Positions 15,916 to 24,142 of a DNA stretch of 64,000 bases are shown here, piece after piece; positions within the stretch are counted from its first letter, which is position 1; each line of letters starts with the position of its first letter. The notes under the pieces are model-generated. The model made no database searches, had not been told where the DNA came from, and saw only the letters and a list, made by a program, of their open reading frames with translations. Position numbers and translations under genes: made by a program. The stretch is from Planosporangium flavigriseum (GTDB taxonomy: Bacteria > Actinomycetota > Actinomycetes > Mycobacteriales > Micromonosporaceae), in the NCBI RefSeq assembly GCF_011947225.1, contig NZ_JAATVW010000005.1, positions 62,001 to 126,000 on the forward strand. Direction: 5' to 3'.

Positions 15916-16572
15916 GTGTCTGAGTATTCCGCGCCTATGCCGCCCGTCGCTGAGCTGTTGGGACTGCTCGCGTACGCCGAACTGGTCGCCTTCGATCAGA
16001 TGGCGGCGGACGCGCGGCTCGCTCCCGATCTGCGTCGGCGGGCCGTGCTCAGTGAAATGGCCGCCCGCGAGATCGACAACTACTGCCGGCTGGCGAATCG
16101 TCTGCTCGAACTCGGCGTCGAGGCCGAAGCGGCGATGCGGCCGTACGTGGGGGCGCTGCGCGACTACCACGACCAGACCAAGCCGAAAGACTGGCTGGAG
16201 GCGCTGGCCAAGGCGTACGTGGGTGACGGCGTGGCGGACGACTTCTACCGGGAAATCGCCGCGTACCTCGAACCGGAGGATCGTGACCTCGTGCTGGACG
16301 TGCTGCACGATTCCCGGCATGCCGACTTCGCCGCGGCCGAGCTGAGGGCGGCGATAGCGGCCGACCCGAAGGTGGCCAACCGGCTGTCGATGTGGTCCCG
16401 CCGACTGGTTGGCGAGGCGCTGTCACAGGCGCAGCGGGTCGCCGGCGAGCGGGTGGCGCTCGCGGGGCTGATCGCATCCGGCGGCGGGGACCTGTCGGAC
16501 GTGCAGGCGTTGTTCAAGCGGCTGACGAGTGCTCACACCGCTCGCATGGCCGCAGTGGGCCTCAACAACTGA
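15916..16572 (+). CDS. Ferritin-like (MiaE_2-type) protein
   Basis: 218 residues, almost all helical. Conserved carboxylate and histidine helices are present (YAELVAFDQMAADARLAP, EMAAREIDNYCRLANRL, LHDSRHADFAAAEL), as expected for a four-helix diiron fold. It matches the actinobacterial 'ferritin-like fold-containing protein' family related to tRNA hydroxylase MiaE. Whether it hydroxylates tRNA is not shown. The GTG start at 15916 lies 12 bases after AAGGAG, a slightly long spacing. It is convergent with the DUF3107 gene across a hairpin terminator. It is part of a conserved actinomycete neighbourhood (DEAD helicase, ferritin-like, DUF3107, TetR, hydrolase, DUF3152, MoeZ). Confidence 0.85.
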   Translation: MSEYSAPMPPVAELLGLLAYAELVAFDQMAADARLAPDLRRRAVLSEMAAREIDNYCRLANRLLELGVEAEAAMRPYVGALRDYHDQTKPKDWLEALAKAYVGDGVADDFYREIAAYLEPEDRDLVLDVLHDSRHADFAAAELRAAIAADPKVANRLSMWSRRLVGEALSQAQRVAGERVALAGLIASGGGDLSDVQALFKRLTSAHTARMAAVGLNN

Positions 16573-16584
16573 TCGCATTCGTGA

Positions 16585-16630
16585 TCTTGGACACCCAGGC
16601 CCGCGGAATGGCCGGTCTGGGTGTCCAAGA
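16585..16630. terminator. Convergent terminator hairpin
   Basis: A perfect 14-bp stem (TCTTGGACACCCAG at 16585-16598 with its complement at 16617-16630) has an 18-base loop. It sits between the convergent ferritin-like and DUF3107 genes. Confidence 0.85.
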
Positions 16631-16647
16631 CCGCGAGATGACCCCGC

Positions 16648-16875
16648 TCAGGCCGCAGTGAACCCCACCGCGCGCGGGGAGGACTCGGCAATTTCGATGT
16701 ATGCGAGCTTGTCGACCGGCACGATGACCCGGCGGCCCTTCTCGTCGAAGAGCGTGAGAACACCGTCTCGGCCGGAGAGGGCCTGAGCCACGGCCTGCTC
16801 GACTTCGGTCGGCGACTGGGCACTCTCGAGCACGAGCTCGCGGGGTGCGAACTGTACGCCGATCTTGACCTCCAC
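16648..16875 (-). CDS. DUF3107 family small protein
   Basis: 75 residues beginning VEVKIGVQFAPRELVLES, followed by a short helix (TEVEQAVAQALSG) and strands (VLTLFDEKGRRVIVPVDKLAYIEI). This matches the actinobacterial DUF3107 family, a small ATP-binding-like protein of unknown role, usually next to a TetR regulator as here. The GTG start at 16875 has a textbook AAGGAGG six bases upstream. It is 52 bases downstream of the TetR gene on the same strand, so they are probably co-transcribed. Confidence 0.88.
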   Translation of the reverse strand: MEVKIGVQFAPRELVLESAQSPTEVEQAVAQALSGRDGVLTLFDEKGRRVIVPVDKLAYIEIAESSPRAVGFTAA

Positions 16876-16927
16876 GTCTTCCTCCTTGATCAGGCGGCCG
16901 GTTCGCCGCCTCCGAAGGGTAACGCGA

Positions 16928-17566
16928 TCAGGACTGCTCGCCTTGCAGCGGGAAGCTCGCGATTCCGCGCCACCCCAGGGTGGCAAGCAACTGCACCGCT
17001 TCAGCCTTTCGCACCTGGCGGCCGCCCGCCAGCCAGAACCGGGCCGCGGTCTCGGCGGCCCCGACCAGGCCGGCCGCCAGCAGCTCCGCCCGGGCCCGGC
17101 TCACGCCGGTGTCGCTCATGATCGTGTCGGTGAGCGCGGCGATGCAGCTCTGCTCGAGCCGCTCGACCCGCTCGCGAACGGCTGGGTCGTTGCGCAGGTC
17201 CGACTCGAACACGAGCCGGAACGCCTCGCTCTCATGGTCGACGAAGTCGAAGTACGCCTGCATCGCGCCGTCCACCCGCTCTTTGTTGTCGGGGGTGGCA
17301 CCCATGGCCCGGCGGACCCGGTCGACGAGCGCGTCGCAGTGGGTGTCGAGCAGCGCGAGATAAAGCTCGAGCTTGCCCGGGAAGTGCTGGTAGAGCACTG
17401 GCTTGGAGACGCCGGCGCGCTCCGCGATGTCATCCATCGCCGCGGCGTGGTAGCCCTGGGCCACAAAGACCTGCTGTGCGGCGGCGAGCAGCTGTTTACG
17501 CCGCGCCGAGCGCGGTAGTCGCACCGGCCGGCCGGTTTGCTGCATGCCGCTCGTCGCCGAGGTCAT
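16928..17566 (-). CDS. TetR/AcrR-family transcriptional regulator
   Basis: 212 residues with an N-terminal TetR HTH (RRKQLLAAAQQVFVAQGYHAAAMDDIAERAGVSKPVLYQHFPGKLELYLALL) and a helical ligand-binding domain. The ATG at 17566 is preceded by GGAGAGG at seven bases. In many actinomycetes a TetR of this kind stands between DUF3107 and the divergent proline-rich gene. The ligand and targets are unknown. Its start is about 90 bases from the start of the divergent 800-residue protein, so it may control both. Confidence 0.9.
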   Translation of the reverse strand: MTSATSGMQQTGRPVRLPRSARRKQLLAAAQQVFVAQGYHAAAMDDIAERAGVSKPVLYQHFPGKLELYLALLDTHCDALVDRVRRAMGATPDNKERVDGAMQAYFDFVDHESEAFRLVFESDLRNDPAVRERVERLEQSCIAALTDTIMSDTGVSRARAELLAAGLVGAAETAARFWLAGGRQVRKAEAVQLLATLGWRGIASFPLQGEQS

Positions 17567-17656
17567 CTTCAACCCTCTCCAATCACGCCGCCGGATGCAA
17601 CTTACCGCTCCTACCCGTTCACGGTAGCCTCACGTCAGGCGACGGAGGAGCGCACG

Positions 17657-20059
17657 GTGGACGACACGGGACAGCCAGGCGCGGACGCGAACGGTGCGGG
17701 CGAACGCGACGGGACGCACGACGGTACGCCCTGGCCTGCCAACAACTCCTCCGAAGACGCCCTACCCGGATGGGGTCAGTATGGCGCTGACAGCCGTTGG
17801 CCGCCTGTCGGCACTGCCCGTGTCCGGGCTGACAATACTTCCATCCGGCCCCGTGCTGACCTGCGAACTCCTTACAGCGACCTGATCGCACCGATCTCGC
17901 CACCGGCCCGGCCGACGGACGGCGTCGCGAGCGGCCCGGGCGCCGAGGAGCACCCGAACAACCTCACGTTCCCGCCGCTGAACCTCCCCGAGCGGGCGGA
18001 GCCGGCCGACGACTTCCCGTACGGGGACCGCCGCGTGGGTCGGGCCTCGGTCGACTACCGCACGCCGTACTCGCCGGCCGCCGACAACGATCCGACAGCC
18101 GCCGGGCACGCCCCGGAGGTGCCGATGCCGGCTGCTCCCTCGTTGCCGGCTGCGCCATCTTCCCCCGAACCGCCCGGTGACCGCGCCGGGACCACCCCGC
18201 GGCCGCCCCTGTCGCTCGTCCCGCCGCTCGCCGAGCCGACGGCGCCGCCAGCGGTCGACCTGCCGCAACCGGCCACCACCCGGCAGCCTCAGCCGCCCGT
18301 TCCGCCGTTTGCCGGGCGACCGGTCGGTGCGGCCCCGGTAGACACACTTCCGGAGCCCGCCGCGCACCCGCTGCCAGCCGCTTACAGCTATCCGCCGCTG
18401 TCGGACGCGCCCGCTGCCGACGCCGGGCGTCACTCCGAGCCGGTCGGGGGGCAGTACTCCGACGAGCCCGAACAGCAGGTGCCCCAGTCGGCCGCACCGG
18501 GTGGCCGGCACGTCGGCGAGGAGTCGACGGAACGTTCGCCGTGGGCGCCGGCGTCGCTGCCCCCGGGCTACGAACGGATCCCCATCGCGCGGACTTCGCC
18601 ACCCCCGGAGTACGAGGAGACACCGGTCTACCGCGAGTCTGCGGCCTCCACCAGCCCGTACTCGGCAATCTCCGATCCGGTTGCCCCGCCGGAGCCGATC
18701 GCCCAGACCGACTCGCCGTGGCATGAGCCGCGCTGGCCGCAGCCTTCGCTGTCGGAGCCGGCCGGCAGCGTTCCGGGCTGGCCCGAGCGGCCGTCCGGCG
18801 GGCCGCGGTACTCGGGTCTGCCGCAGCGGGTGCCGTCAGCGCCGGATGTGCCCGACGTGCCGGGCCTGCCAGAGCCCGAACAGGAGCCGGGCGGCCTGCC
18901 GGCCGCCGCTCCCGAACTCGCGCGAATCGCGACCTACCTGCGCGACGAGGACGACGACGGCGCGGCGGCGCACCCCGACGGATTCGAGTTTTCCGCCGTG
19001 CTGGCGGCGGTGCGGGGGGTGCCCGGCGTACGTGACGCCCAGCTGCGTGCCAACGCGAGCGGCGCTCAGACACTGCGCCTGGAGTTGGCCGAAGACGCCG
19101 ATCCGGGCGAGGTCAGCCGTGCGGTCACCCGGCTGCTCAACGAACGGATGGGGTTGGCCGCCGAGCCGAACGACGAGCGTTTGCGCGCGGCGCAGTCGGC
19201 GCCTGCCGTCCCCGCGCACCGCCGCGCCCCTGACGACGATGAGGAGACCGTGGGCCGCCTTCGCGACGAGTCGGCGTACGCGGACGACGTCGACCGGCGG
19301 GCCGAGGCTGCCGGCGGCACTTCGGTGTCCGAGGCTGCCGGCGGCACCTCGGTGCCCGAGCCGACGGCCGAGGGCGAGGCCGCCCGCCCGCAGGCGGACC
19401 AGCCGGGCGGGACCGGGCTGCCGGAGCCCGGCCCCGGGGTCACGACGAGCCGGGAGCTCGGCTGTGGGGTGACCGAGGCGCGCGAGTTCCGCCGTGGGGT
19501 GACCGAGGCCCGAGCCCTCGGGGGCAGGGGCGCCCGGAGTCGGGGCGTCGAGGCGTCTGGCAGCCGGTCGTACCGGCGGGGCGGGGACTCTGTTCCGCTC
19601 GCCGACCCGGCCCGGGAGTCGGCGCCGGCGCACCGCCCGCTCCCCGGCGGCCCGGGTGCGGTCCGGGTGCTCCTCGACCAGGTCGAGGTGAGTACGCAGG
19701 GCGCCGAGGCGGTGGTCGAGGTGCGGTTGTCCGCCGACGCCAGTCCGGCTGTCGGATCCGCCCGCGGGCCCATGTTCGACGGCTATGTGCTGCGGCTGGC
19801 GGCGGTCGCCACGGCGAACGCGGTCGACGAGTTGCTGGCGGGTGCGGACGGCTCCCCCCGCGCGCGCTGCTTCATCGAGAACGCCACCGTCGTACCGATG
19901 GGCAACTGTGAGGTGGCGGTGGTGGTGCTCCTGCTCGCGCATAGCGGCTGGGTGGAGGAGCTGTCCGGCTCCGCCGTGGTCAACGGGGACCAGCGGCAGG
20001 CGGTGGTACGGGCGACGCTCGCCGCGGTGAACCGTCGACTTGAGGCGCTGCTCTCGTAG
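17657..20059 (+). CDS. Large proline-rich protein with two small conserved domains, function unknown
   Basis: 800 residues. The first 420 or so are Pro/Ala/Glu/Gly-rich and surely disordered. Residues about 430-510 form a compact domain (DGFEFSAVLAAVRGVPGVRDAQLRAN ... LRLELAEDADPGEVSRAVTRLL). A second disordered stretch contains repeated EAAGGTSV and EARELG-like units. The C-terminal 135 residues form another domain (GAVRVLLDQVEVSTQGAEAVVEVRL ... ENATVVPMGNCEVAVVVLLL). No signal peptide or TM is seen. GTG 17657 has GGAGGAG seven bases upstream. It is divergent from the TetR gene. Long open frames on the opposite strand are GC-driven. I do not recognise a function. Confidence 0.8.
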   Translation: MDDTGQPGADANGAGERDGTHDGTPWPANNSSEDALPGWGQYGADSRWPPVGTARVRADNTSIRPRADLRTPYSDLIAPISPPARPTDGVASGPGAEEHPNNLTFPPLNLPERAEPADDFPYGDRRVGRASVDYRTPYSPAADNDPTAAGHAPEVPMPAAPSLPAAPSSPEPPGDRAGTTPRPPLSLVPPLAEPTAPPAVDLPQPATTRQPQPPVPPFAGRPVGAAPVDTLPEPAAHPLPAAYSYPPLSDAPAADAGRHSEPVGGQYSDEPEQQVPQSAAPGGRHVGEESTERSPWAPASLPPGYERIPIARTSPPPEYEETPVYRESAASTSPYSAISDPVAPPEPIAQTDSPWHEPRWPQPSLSEPAGSVPGWPERPSGGPRYSGLPQRVPSAPDVPDVPGLPEPEQEPGGLPAAAPELARIATYLRDEDDDGAAAHPDGFEFSAVLAAVRGVPGVRDAQLRANASGAQTLRLELAEDADPGEVSRAVTRLLNERMGLAAEPNDERLRAAQSAPAVPAHRRAPDDDEETVGRLRDESAYADDVDRRAEAAGGTSVSEAAGGTSVPEPTAEGEAARPQADQPGGTGLPEPGPGVTTSRELGCGVTEAREFRRGVTEARALGGRGARSRGVEASGSRSYRRGGDSVPLADPARESAPAHRPLPGGPGAVRVLLDQVEVSTQGAEAVVEVRLSADASPAVGSARGPMFDGYVLRLAAVATANAVDELLAGADGSPRARCFIENATVVPMGNCEVAVVVLLLAHSGWVEELSGSAVVNGDQRQAVVRATLAAVNRRLEALLS

Positions 20060-20161
20060 GTAGACCGGCCTTTTCCCGGGAAGAGTCAAGCCGTTGCTTC
20101 GTTAAAGCCGGCCTACGGCATAAGGGAAAGTTAACGGCAAGTCAGTTTCGGGCGAGGCAGT

Positions 20162-21238
20162 ATGGGTTTCATGGAGGCCGCCCGACTTGTGCCGGAGGAT
20201 GCCCTCCCGGTACCTGAGGGGATCACGCCGGCTTGGCCAGGGCGTTCCGTGGTGGTGGACGGTGCGAGCATCCATGTCAGGGATACTCCCGGCCGGTCCG
20301 CACACACGGAACCGGCGGTCTACGTGCACGGACTCGGCGGCTCCTCGCTGAACTGGACGGACCTGGCCGGTCTGCTGGCGGACTACCTCGAAGGTCAGGC
20401 GATCGACCTACCCGGCTTCGGGCGCAGCGACCCGGCCCGCAGCTACTCCGTCACCGCGTTCGCCGACCGGATCATCCGCTGGATTGAGCACTCCGGCCGT
20501 GGCCCGGTCCACCTCTTCGGCAACTCGCTGGGCGGTGCCGTCGCGGTGTGCGTCGCCGGTACCCGGCCTGAGCTCCTGCGTTCGCTCACGCTGGTGTCGC
20601 CGGCGATGCCGTTTCTGGACCCGCGGAGGTCTTTCCACGGCCGGCTTCTGCCGTTGCTGCTCATCCCACGGGCGGACTGGCTCGCGGCCCGCCGGTTGGC
20701 CGCGATCGACCCTGCCGACCTGGCACGGATGGTGATCGAGAGCTGTTTCGCCGATCCCACCCGCTTTCCGGAGCAGCGTTTCGCGGAGGCCGTCGAGGAG
20801 GCCCGGCTGCGCTACACCGTCCCGGAGTACACCAGCGCCTACGTGCGTACGCTGCGCAGCCTGATTCTGAGCTTCGTCCGGGCGTATCTGCCCGGCTCGG
20901 CGTCGCTGTGGCAGGTGGCCCGGAGGATCACCACACCGACGCTCGTCATCGGCGGGCAGCGCGATCTGCTCGTCGACGTTCGGGTCGCCGCGCAGGTTGC
21001 CCGGACGATTCCGAACAGCCGCCTGCTCACCTTGCAGGACATCGGCCACGTGGCGCAGATGGAGGCGCCCAGGGTGGTCGCCCGCGCGTTCCTCGGCCTG
21101 ATCGAGGAGGCCTGCTCGATCAAGGTGCTGCCGGCCGGTAAGAACGAGCGGGCGCGGCGGGCTCGACGCAAGGGTTCCGCTCAGCGGGACATCACTTTTG
21201 GTGGTGGCATAACTGCTGCGGGTGAGGCTGCGGGATGA
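20162..21238 (+). CDS. Alpha/beta-hydrolase fold protein
   Basis: 358 residues. The oxyanion segment VYVHGLGGSSLNW, nucleophile elbow GNSLGGA, a late Asp in GGQRDLLVD and His in IGHVAQME make a complete Ser-Asp-His triad. The C-terminus is a basic extension (KNERARRARRKGSAQRD). The substrate is unknown; the family includes esterases, haloperoxidase-like and C-C hydrolases. ATG 20162 is used, and ATG 20171 is three codons later. It lies in the conserved run towards DUF3152 and MoeZ, about 50 bases before DUF3152. Confidence 0.88.
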   Translation: MGFMEAARLVPEDALPVPEGITPAWPGRSVVVDGASIHVRDTPGRSAHTEPAVYVHGLGGSSLNWTDLAGLLADYLEGQAIDLPGFGRSDPARSYSVTAFADRIIRWIEHSGRGPVHLFGNSLGGAVAVCVAGTRPELLRSLTLVSPAMPFLDPRRSFHGRLLPLLLIPRADWLAARRLAAIDPADLARMVIESCFADPTRFPEQRFAEAVEEARLRYTVPEYTSAYVRTLRSLILSFVRAYLPGSASLWQVARRITTPTLVIGGQRDLLVDVRVAAQVARTIPNSRLLTLQDIGHVAQMEAPRVVARAFLGLIEEACSIKVLPAGKNERARRARRKGSAQRDITFGGGITAAGEAAG

Positions 21239-21290
21239 TGGTGGGGTATCTCCACCGAAGAGACCTCGCACGTGGCAAGCTGGCTAATCG

Positions 21291-22553
21291 ATGACGTACG
21301 GTGCCACGAGCGAGCCCCGCGGACAACGCGCGCGTAGCGCGCGCCAGGCCGACCATGCGCGTAGCGCGCGCCAGGCCGAAAGTACGCGTAGCGCGCGGTC
21401 GGCCGGGAACGACCGTGTCTTCGGCGAGCGTGCCGATGGGTCACCCGGCTCGCGACCTGGCTCTGATTGGGCGGACGGCACGTGGCCCTGGCCCGATCCG
21501 CGTGGGTACGAGGGTGAGGCGAACCCACGGGTCGGGCACGATCCCGGCATCCGCTATCCCACTCGTGATCCCGATGCGACCGGGTGGTCGCAGACGCATT
21601 CGACCCATCCGCGCCCACCACGACGCGAGTCCAGGCAGCGTGCCGCATCCGCATCCGCATCCGTACGGCGCGCCGCGTCCGGACGGCGCGCCGCGTCCGG
21701 ACAGCGCGTCGCGTCGCGTGGCCGAGGGGCCCGCTCGGGGCGGGGCACCCCGCCGACCCGGCCCGCCCGCCGCGGCTCCCGGCGTACCATCCTTCTCGCC
21801 GGGATGGTGTTCGTCCTGGTCACGGCGGCTCTCGGTGGCGCCATGTGGCGCAGCGGTTGGCTGACCGAGTCGCCTGCCGAGCAGGCTGCGCTAGGGTCGG
21901 CGACGACCGTTCCCCGCCCGTCCGCGTCGGCTGTCGCGGCCCCGCCACAGGTGACCCCGTCCGCGGCGGCCGCCCCGCCAGCCGTCGTGGACAAGGGAAC
22001 AGGGACGTTCGTCCAGCTCAACGCCGCGGGCCCGATTCTCGGTACCTCCGGGACGCTGCGCCGGTTCCGGATCGCGGTCGAGAACGGCATCAACGAGGAC
22101 CCGAACGCCTTCGCGGCAGCCGTCGACCAGGTGCTCGGGGACCCGCGCAGTTGGGTAGCGAGCGGCCAGTTCCGGTTGCAGCGGGTGCCCGCCTCGTCGC
22201 CGGCGGAGTTCACCATCTACCTGGCGAGCCCGTCGACGTCCGAGTCGATGTGTGCGCGGGGCGGTCTGCACACCGACAAGTTCACCTCCTGCCGGCTGCA
22301 GGGCCAGGTGATCATCAACGACGCGCGCTGGCTGACCGCCATTCCGGACTACGGGGCACCGCTGGACGTCTACCGGACGTACGCGATCAACCACGAGGTC
22401 GGTCACCAGCTGGGGCACGGGCACGAGGCGTGTCCGGGGCCGGGGCAGCTGGCGCCGGTCATGCAGCAGCAGACGTACGGGCTGAAGGGCTGCGTCGCCA
22501 ATCCGTGGCCGTTCGTGAACGGCCAGCGCTACGCCGGCGCACCGATTCCGTAG
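21291..22553 (+). CDS. DUF3152 membrane-anchored metzincin-like protein
   Basis: 420 residues. The N-terminal 160 residues are Arg/Ser/Ala-rich and disordered. One TM segment (about 163-187, TILLAGMVFVLVTAALGGAMW) is followed by an extracytoplasmic DUF3152 domain. It contains ESMCARGGLHTDKFTSCRL and the zinc site NHEVGHQLGHGHEAC, a full HExxHxxGxxH signature, with a later MQQQTYGL that may serve as a Met-turn. It is probably a membrane-tethered zinc peptidase facing outward. The substrate is unknown. The ATG has only a weak ribosome site. Direct repeats lie inside its 5' coding part. Confidence 0.87.
   Translation: MTYGATSEPRGQRARSARQADHARSARQAESTRSARSAGNDRVFGERADGSPGSRPGSDWADGTWPWPDPRGYEGEANPRVGHDPGIRYPTRDPDATGWSQTHSTHPRPPRRESRQRAASASASVRRAASGRRAASGQRVASRGRGARSGRGTPPTRPARRGSRRTILLAGMVFVLVTAALGGAMWRSGWLTESPAEQAALGSATTVPRPSASAVAAPPQVTPSAAAAPPAVVDKGTGTFVQLNAAGPILGTSGTLRRFRIAVENGINEDPNAFAAAVDQVLGDPRSWVASGQFRLQRVPASSPAEFTIYLASPSTSESMCARGGLHTDKFTSCRLQGQVIINDARWLTAIPDYGAPLDVYRTYAINHEVGHQLGHGHEACPGPGQLAPVMQQQTYGLKGCVANPWPFVNGQRYAGAPIP
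21328..21405. repeat. 27-bp imperfect tandem repeats in the DUF3152 gene
   Basis: About three copies of a 27-bp unit built on GCGCGTAGCGCGCGCCAGGC encode SARQA-type repeats at the disordered N-terminus. A second set of shorter GC-rich repeats lies near 21660-21720 and encodes RRAASG units. Confidence 0.75.
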
Positions 22554-22661
22554 GCCTGGAATCCCGCAGTTCGGACTGGGTAATGAGGCTCACGTGGGCA
22601 ATACGTGATCTCGCGGCAGAATGGTTGACGGACAGGAGTCCATAGACGGAAAGGCACGCCC

Positions 22662-23840
22662 GTGTCACTGCCACCGCTCGTCGAGCCAGCTGCCGAGCTG
22701 ACGATCGACGAAGTGCGGCGCTACTCGCGCCACCTGATCATTCCCGACGTGGGGATGGCCGGCCAGAAGCGGCTCAAGAACGCCAAGGTCCTGTGTGTCG
22801 GCGCCGGTGGCCTCGGCTCTCCCGCGCTGATGTACCTCGCCGCGGCTGGTGTCGGCACGTTGGGCATCGTCGAGTTCGACACCGTCGACGAGTCCAACCT
22901 TCAGCGGCAGATCATCCACGGCCAGTCCGACATCGGCCGGCCGAAGGCGGAGTCGGCGCGCGATTCCGTACGCGAGATCAACCCGTACGTGAACGTGATC
23001 GTCCACAACGAGGCGCTCAGCAACGACAACGTGCTGGAGATCTTCGCCCAGTATGACCTGATCGTCGACGGCACCGACAACTTCGCGACCCGGTACATGG
23101 TCAACGACGCGGCCGTGTTCCTGAAGAAGCCCTACGTCTGGGGCTCGATCTACCGCTTCGACGGTCAGGCCAGCGTGTTCTGGGCCGAGCACGGCCCCTG
23201 CTACCGCTGCCTCTACCCGGAGCCCCCGCCGCCCGGCATGGTGCCGTCCTGCGCCGAAGGTGGCGTGCTCGGCGTGCTGTGCGCGTCGATCGGCTCGATC
23301 CAGGTCAACGAGGCGATCAAGCTGCTCGCCGGCATCGGTGAGCCGCTGCTCGGTCGGCTGATGGTCTACGACGCCCTCGAGATGACCTACCGCTCGGTGC
23401 GCATCCGCAAGGACCCCAACTGCGCGGTCTGCGGCGAGAACCCGACCGTGACGGAACTGATCGACTACGAGGACTTCTGCGGCGGCATCTCCGACGAGGC
23501 GAGCGCGGCGACCCTCGGCTCGACGATCACGGCGCCCGAGTTGAAGGAGTGGATCGACTCCGGCAAGGCCATCCACCTGGTCGACGTCCGGGAGCCCGCC
23601 GAGTGGGAGATCGTGCGCATTCCGGGCGCGGTGCTCGTACCCAAGGGTGAGATCCTCAACGGCAGCGCGCTCGCCGACCTGCCCCAGGACAAGCAGATCG
23701 TCCTGTACTGCAAGGCCGGCACCCGCTCCGCCGAGGCGCTCGCCGCGGTGAAGGCGGCCGGGTTCAAGGATGCCGTACACGTGCAGGGCGGGGTCTCGTC
23801 CTGGGTGAAGACCGTCGACCCCTCGCTGCCTTCGTACTGA
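22662..23840 (+). CDS. moeZ: Adenylyltransferase/sulfurtransferase MoeZ (MoeB-rhodanese fusion)
   Basis: 392 residues. The N-terminal E1-like domain has RYSRHLIIPDVGMAGQKRL, the nucleotide loop GAGGLGSPALMYLAAAGVG, an Asp/Arg adenylation site (DESNLQRQIIH) and Cys pairs (CYRCLYP, CAVCG) for zinc. The C-terminal rhodanese domain carries the active loop CKAGTRS. It activates the C-terminal glycine of ubiquitin-like sulfur carriers (MoaD, CysO, ThiS) and transfers sulfur to them, for molybdopterin, cysteine or thiocarboxylate-dependent pathways. GTG 22662 has GGAAAGG upstream. It is followed by a terminator. Confidence 0.95.
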   Translation: MSLPPLVEPAAELTIDEVRRYSRHLIIPDVGMAGQKRLKNAKVLCVGAGGLGSPALMYLAAAGVGTLGIVEFDTVDESNLQRQIIHGQSDIGRPKAESARDSVREINPYVNVIVHNEALSNDNVLEIFAQYDLIVDGTDNFATRYMVNDAAVFLKKPYVWGSIYRFDGQASVFWAEHGPCYRCLYPEPPPPGMVPSCAEGGVLGVLCASIGSIQVNEAIKLLAGIGEPLLGRLMVYDALEMTYRSVRIRKDPNCAVCGENPTVTELIDYEDFCGGISDEASAATLGSTITAPELKEWIDSGKAIHLVDVREPAEWEIVRIPGAVLVPKGEILNGSALADLPQDKQIVLYCKAGTRSAEALAAVKAAGFKDAVHVQGGVSSWVKTVDPSLPSY

Positions 23841-23857
23841 TCGTTTTCGCAAAGCTT

Positions 23858-23891
23858 TCGACCGCCCCGCCGCCCGGTGGGGCGGTCGAAC
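23858..23891 (+). terminator. Terminator after moeZ
   Basis: A perfect 12-bp stem (TTCGACCGCCCC at 23858-23869 with its complement at 23880-23891) has a 10-base loop and lies 18 bases after the moeZ stop. Confidence 0.85.
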
Positions 23892-24063
23892 GCTATATGG
23901 AGTGCCGATTGGCGCACCTGGCAAGCCGGGACACCGCGTCCAGGAAGGCCTCGCAGGGCCAACGTCCACACCCGGCGGTACAGCGCCTGGGGAGGACCCG
24001 GATCGGTCGCCACCTGGTGTCACACCTCCGTCAAGCCTGGCGTGGGCGTACCGCAATCCTCTA

Positions 24064-24119
24064 TGCCATTTTGGCAGCCTGCAATTTCCGAGTTCTTGCA
24101 TCGTGATATGCGTCGATGC
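24064..24119. promoter_or_regulatory. Cluster of three dyads upstream of the XRE gene
   Basis: Three perfect inverted repeats follow one another: TGCCA-N3-TGGCA (24064-24076), TGCAA-N11-TTGCA (24080-24100) and GCATCG-N10-CGATGC (24098-24119). They end 24 bases before the XRE start, in an A/T-richer patch. They are likely operator sites for the XRE protein or another regulator. The rest of the 302-base gap 23841-24142 shows no convincing gene. Confidence 0.45.
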
Positions 24120-24142
24120 CATTTCTGGGGCAGACTGAGGTC

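Noticed and set aside
18836-20089. A 417-codon minus-strand frame opposite the 800-residue proline-rich gene
   Set aside because: No ribosome site, a composition of mirrored GC codons, and no recognisable domain; the plus-strand frame has a strong ribosome site and conserved-looking domains.
23892-24106. A possible 69-codon plus-strand gene between moeZ and the XRE gene
   Set aside because: No ribosome site, Arg-rich composition and overlap with the operator dyads; it looks like non-coding sequence.
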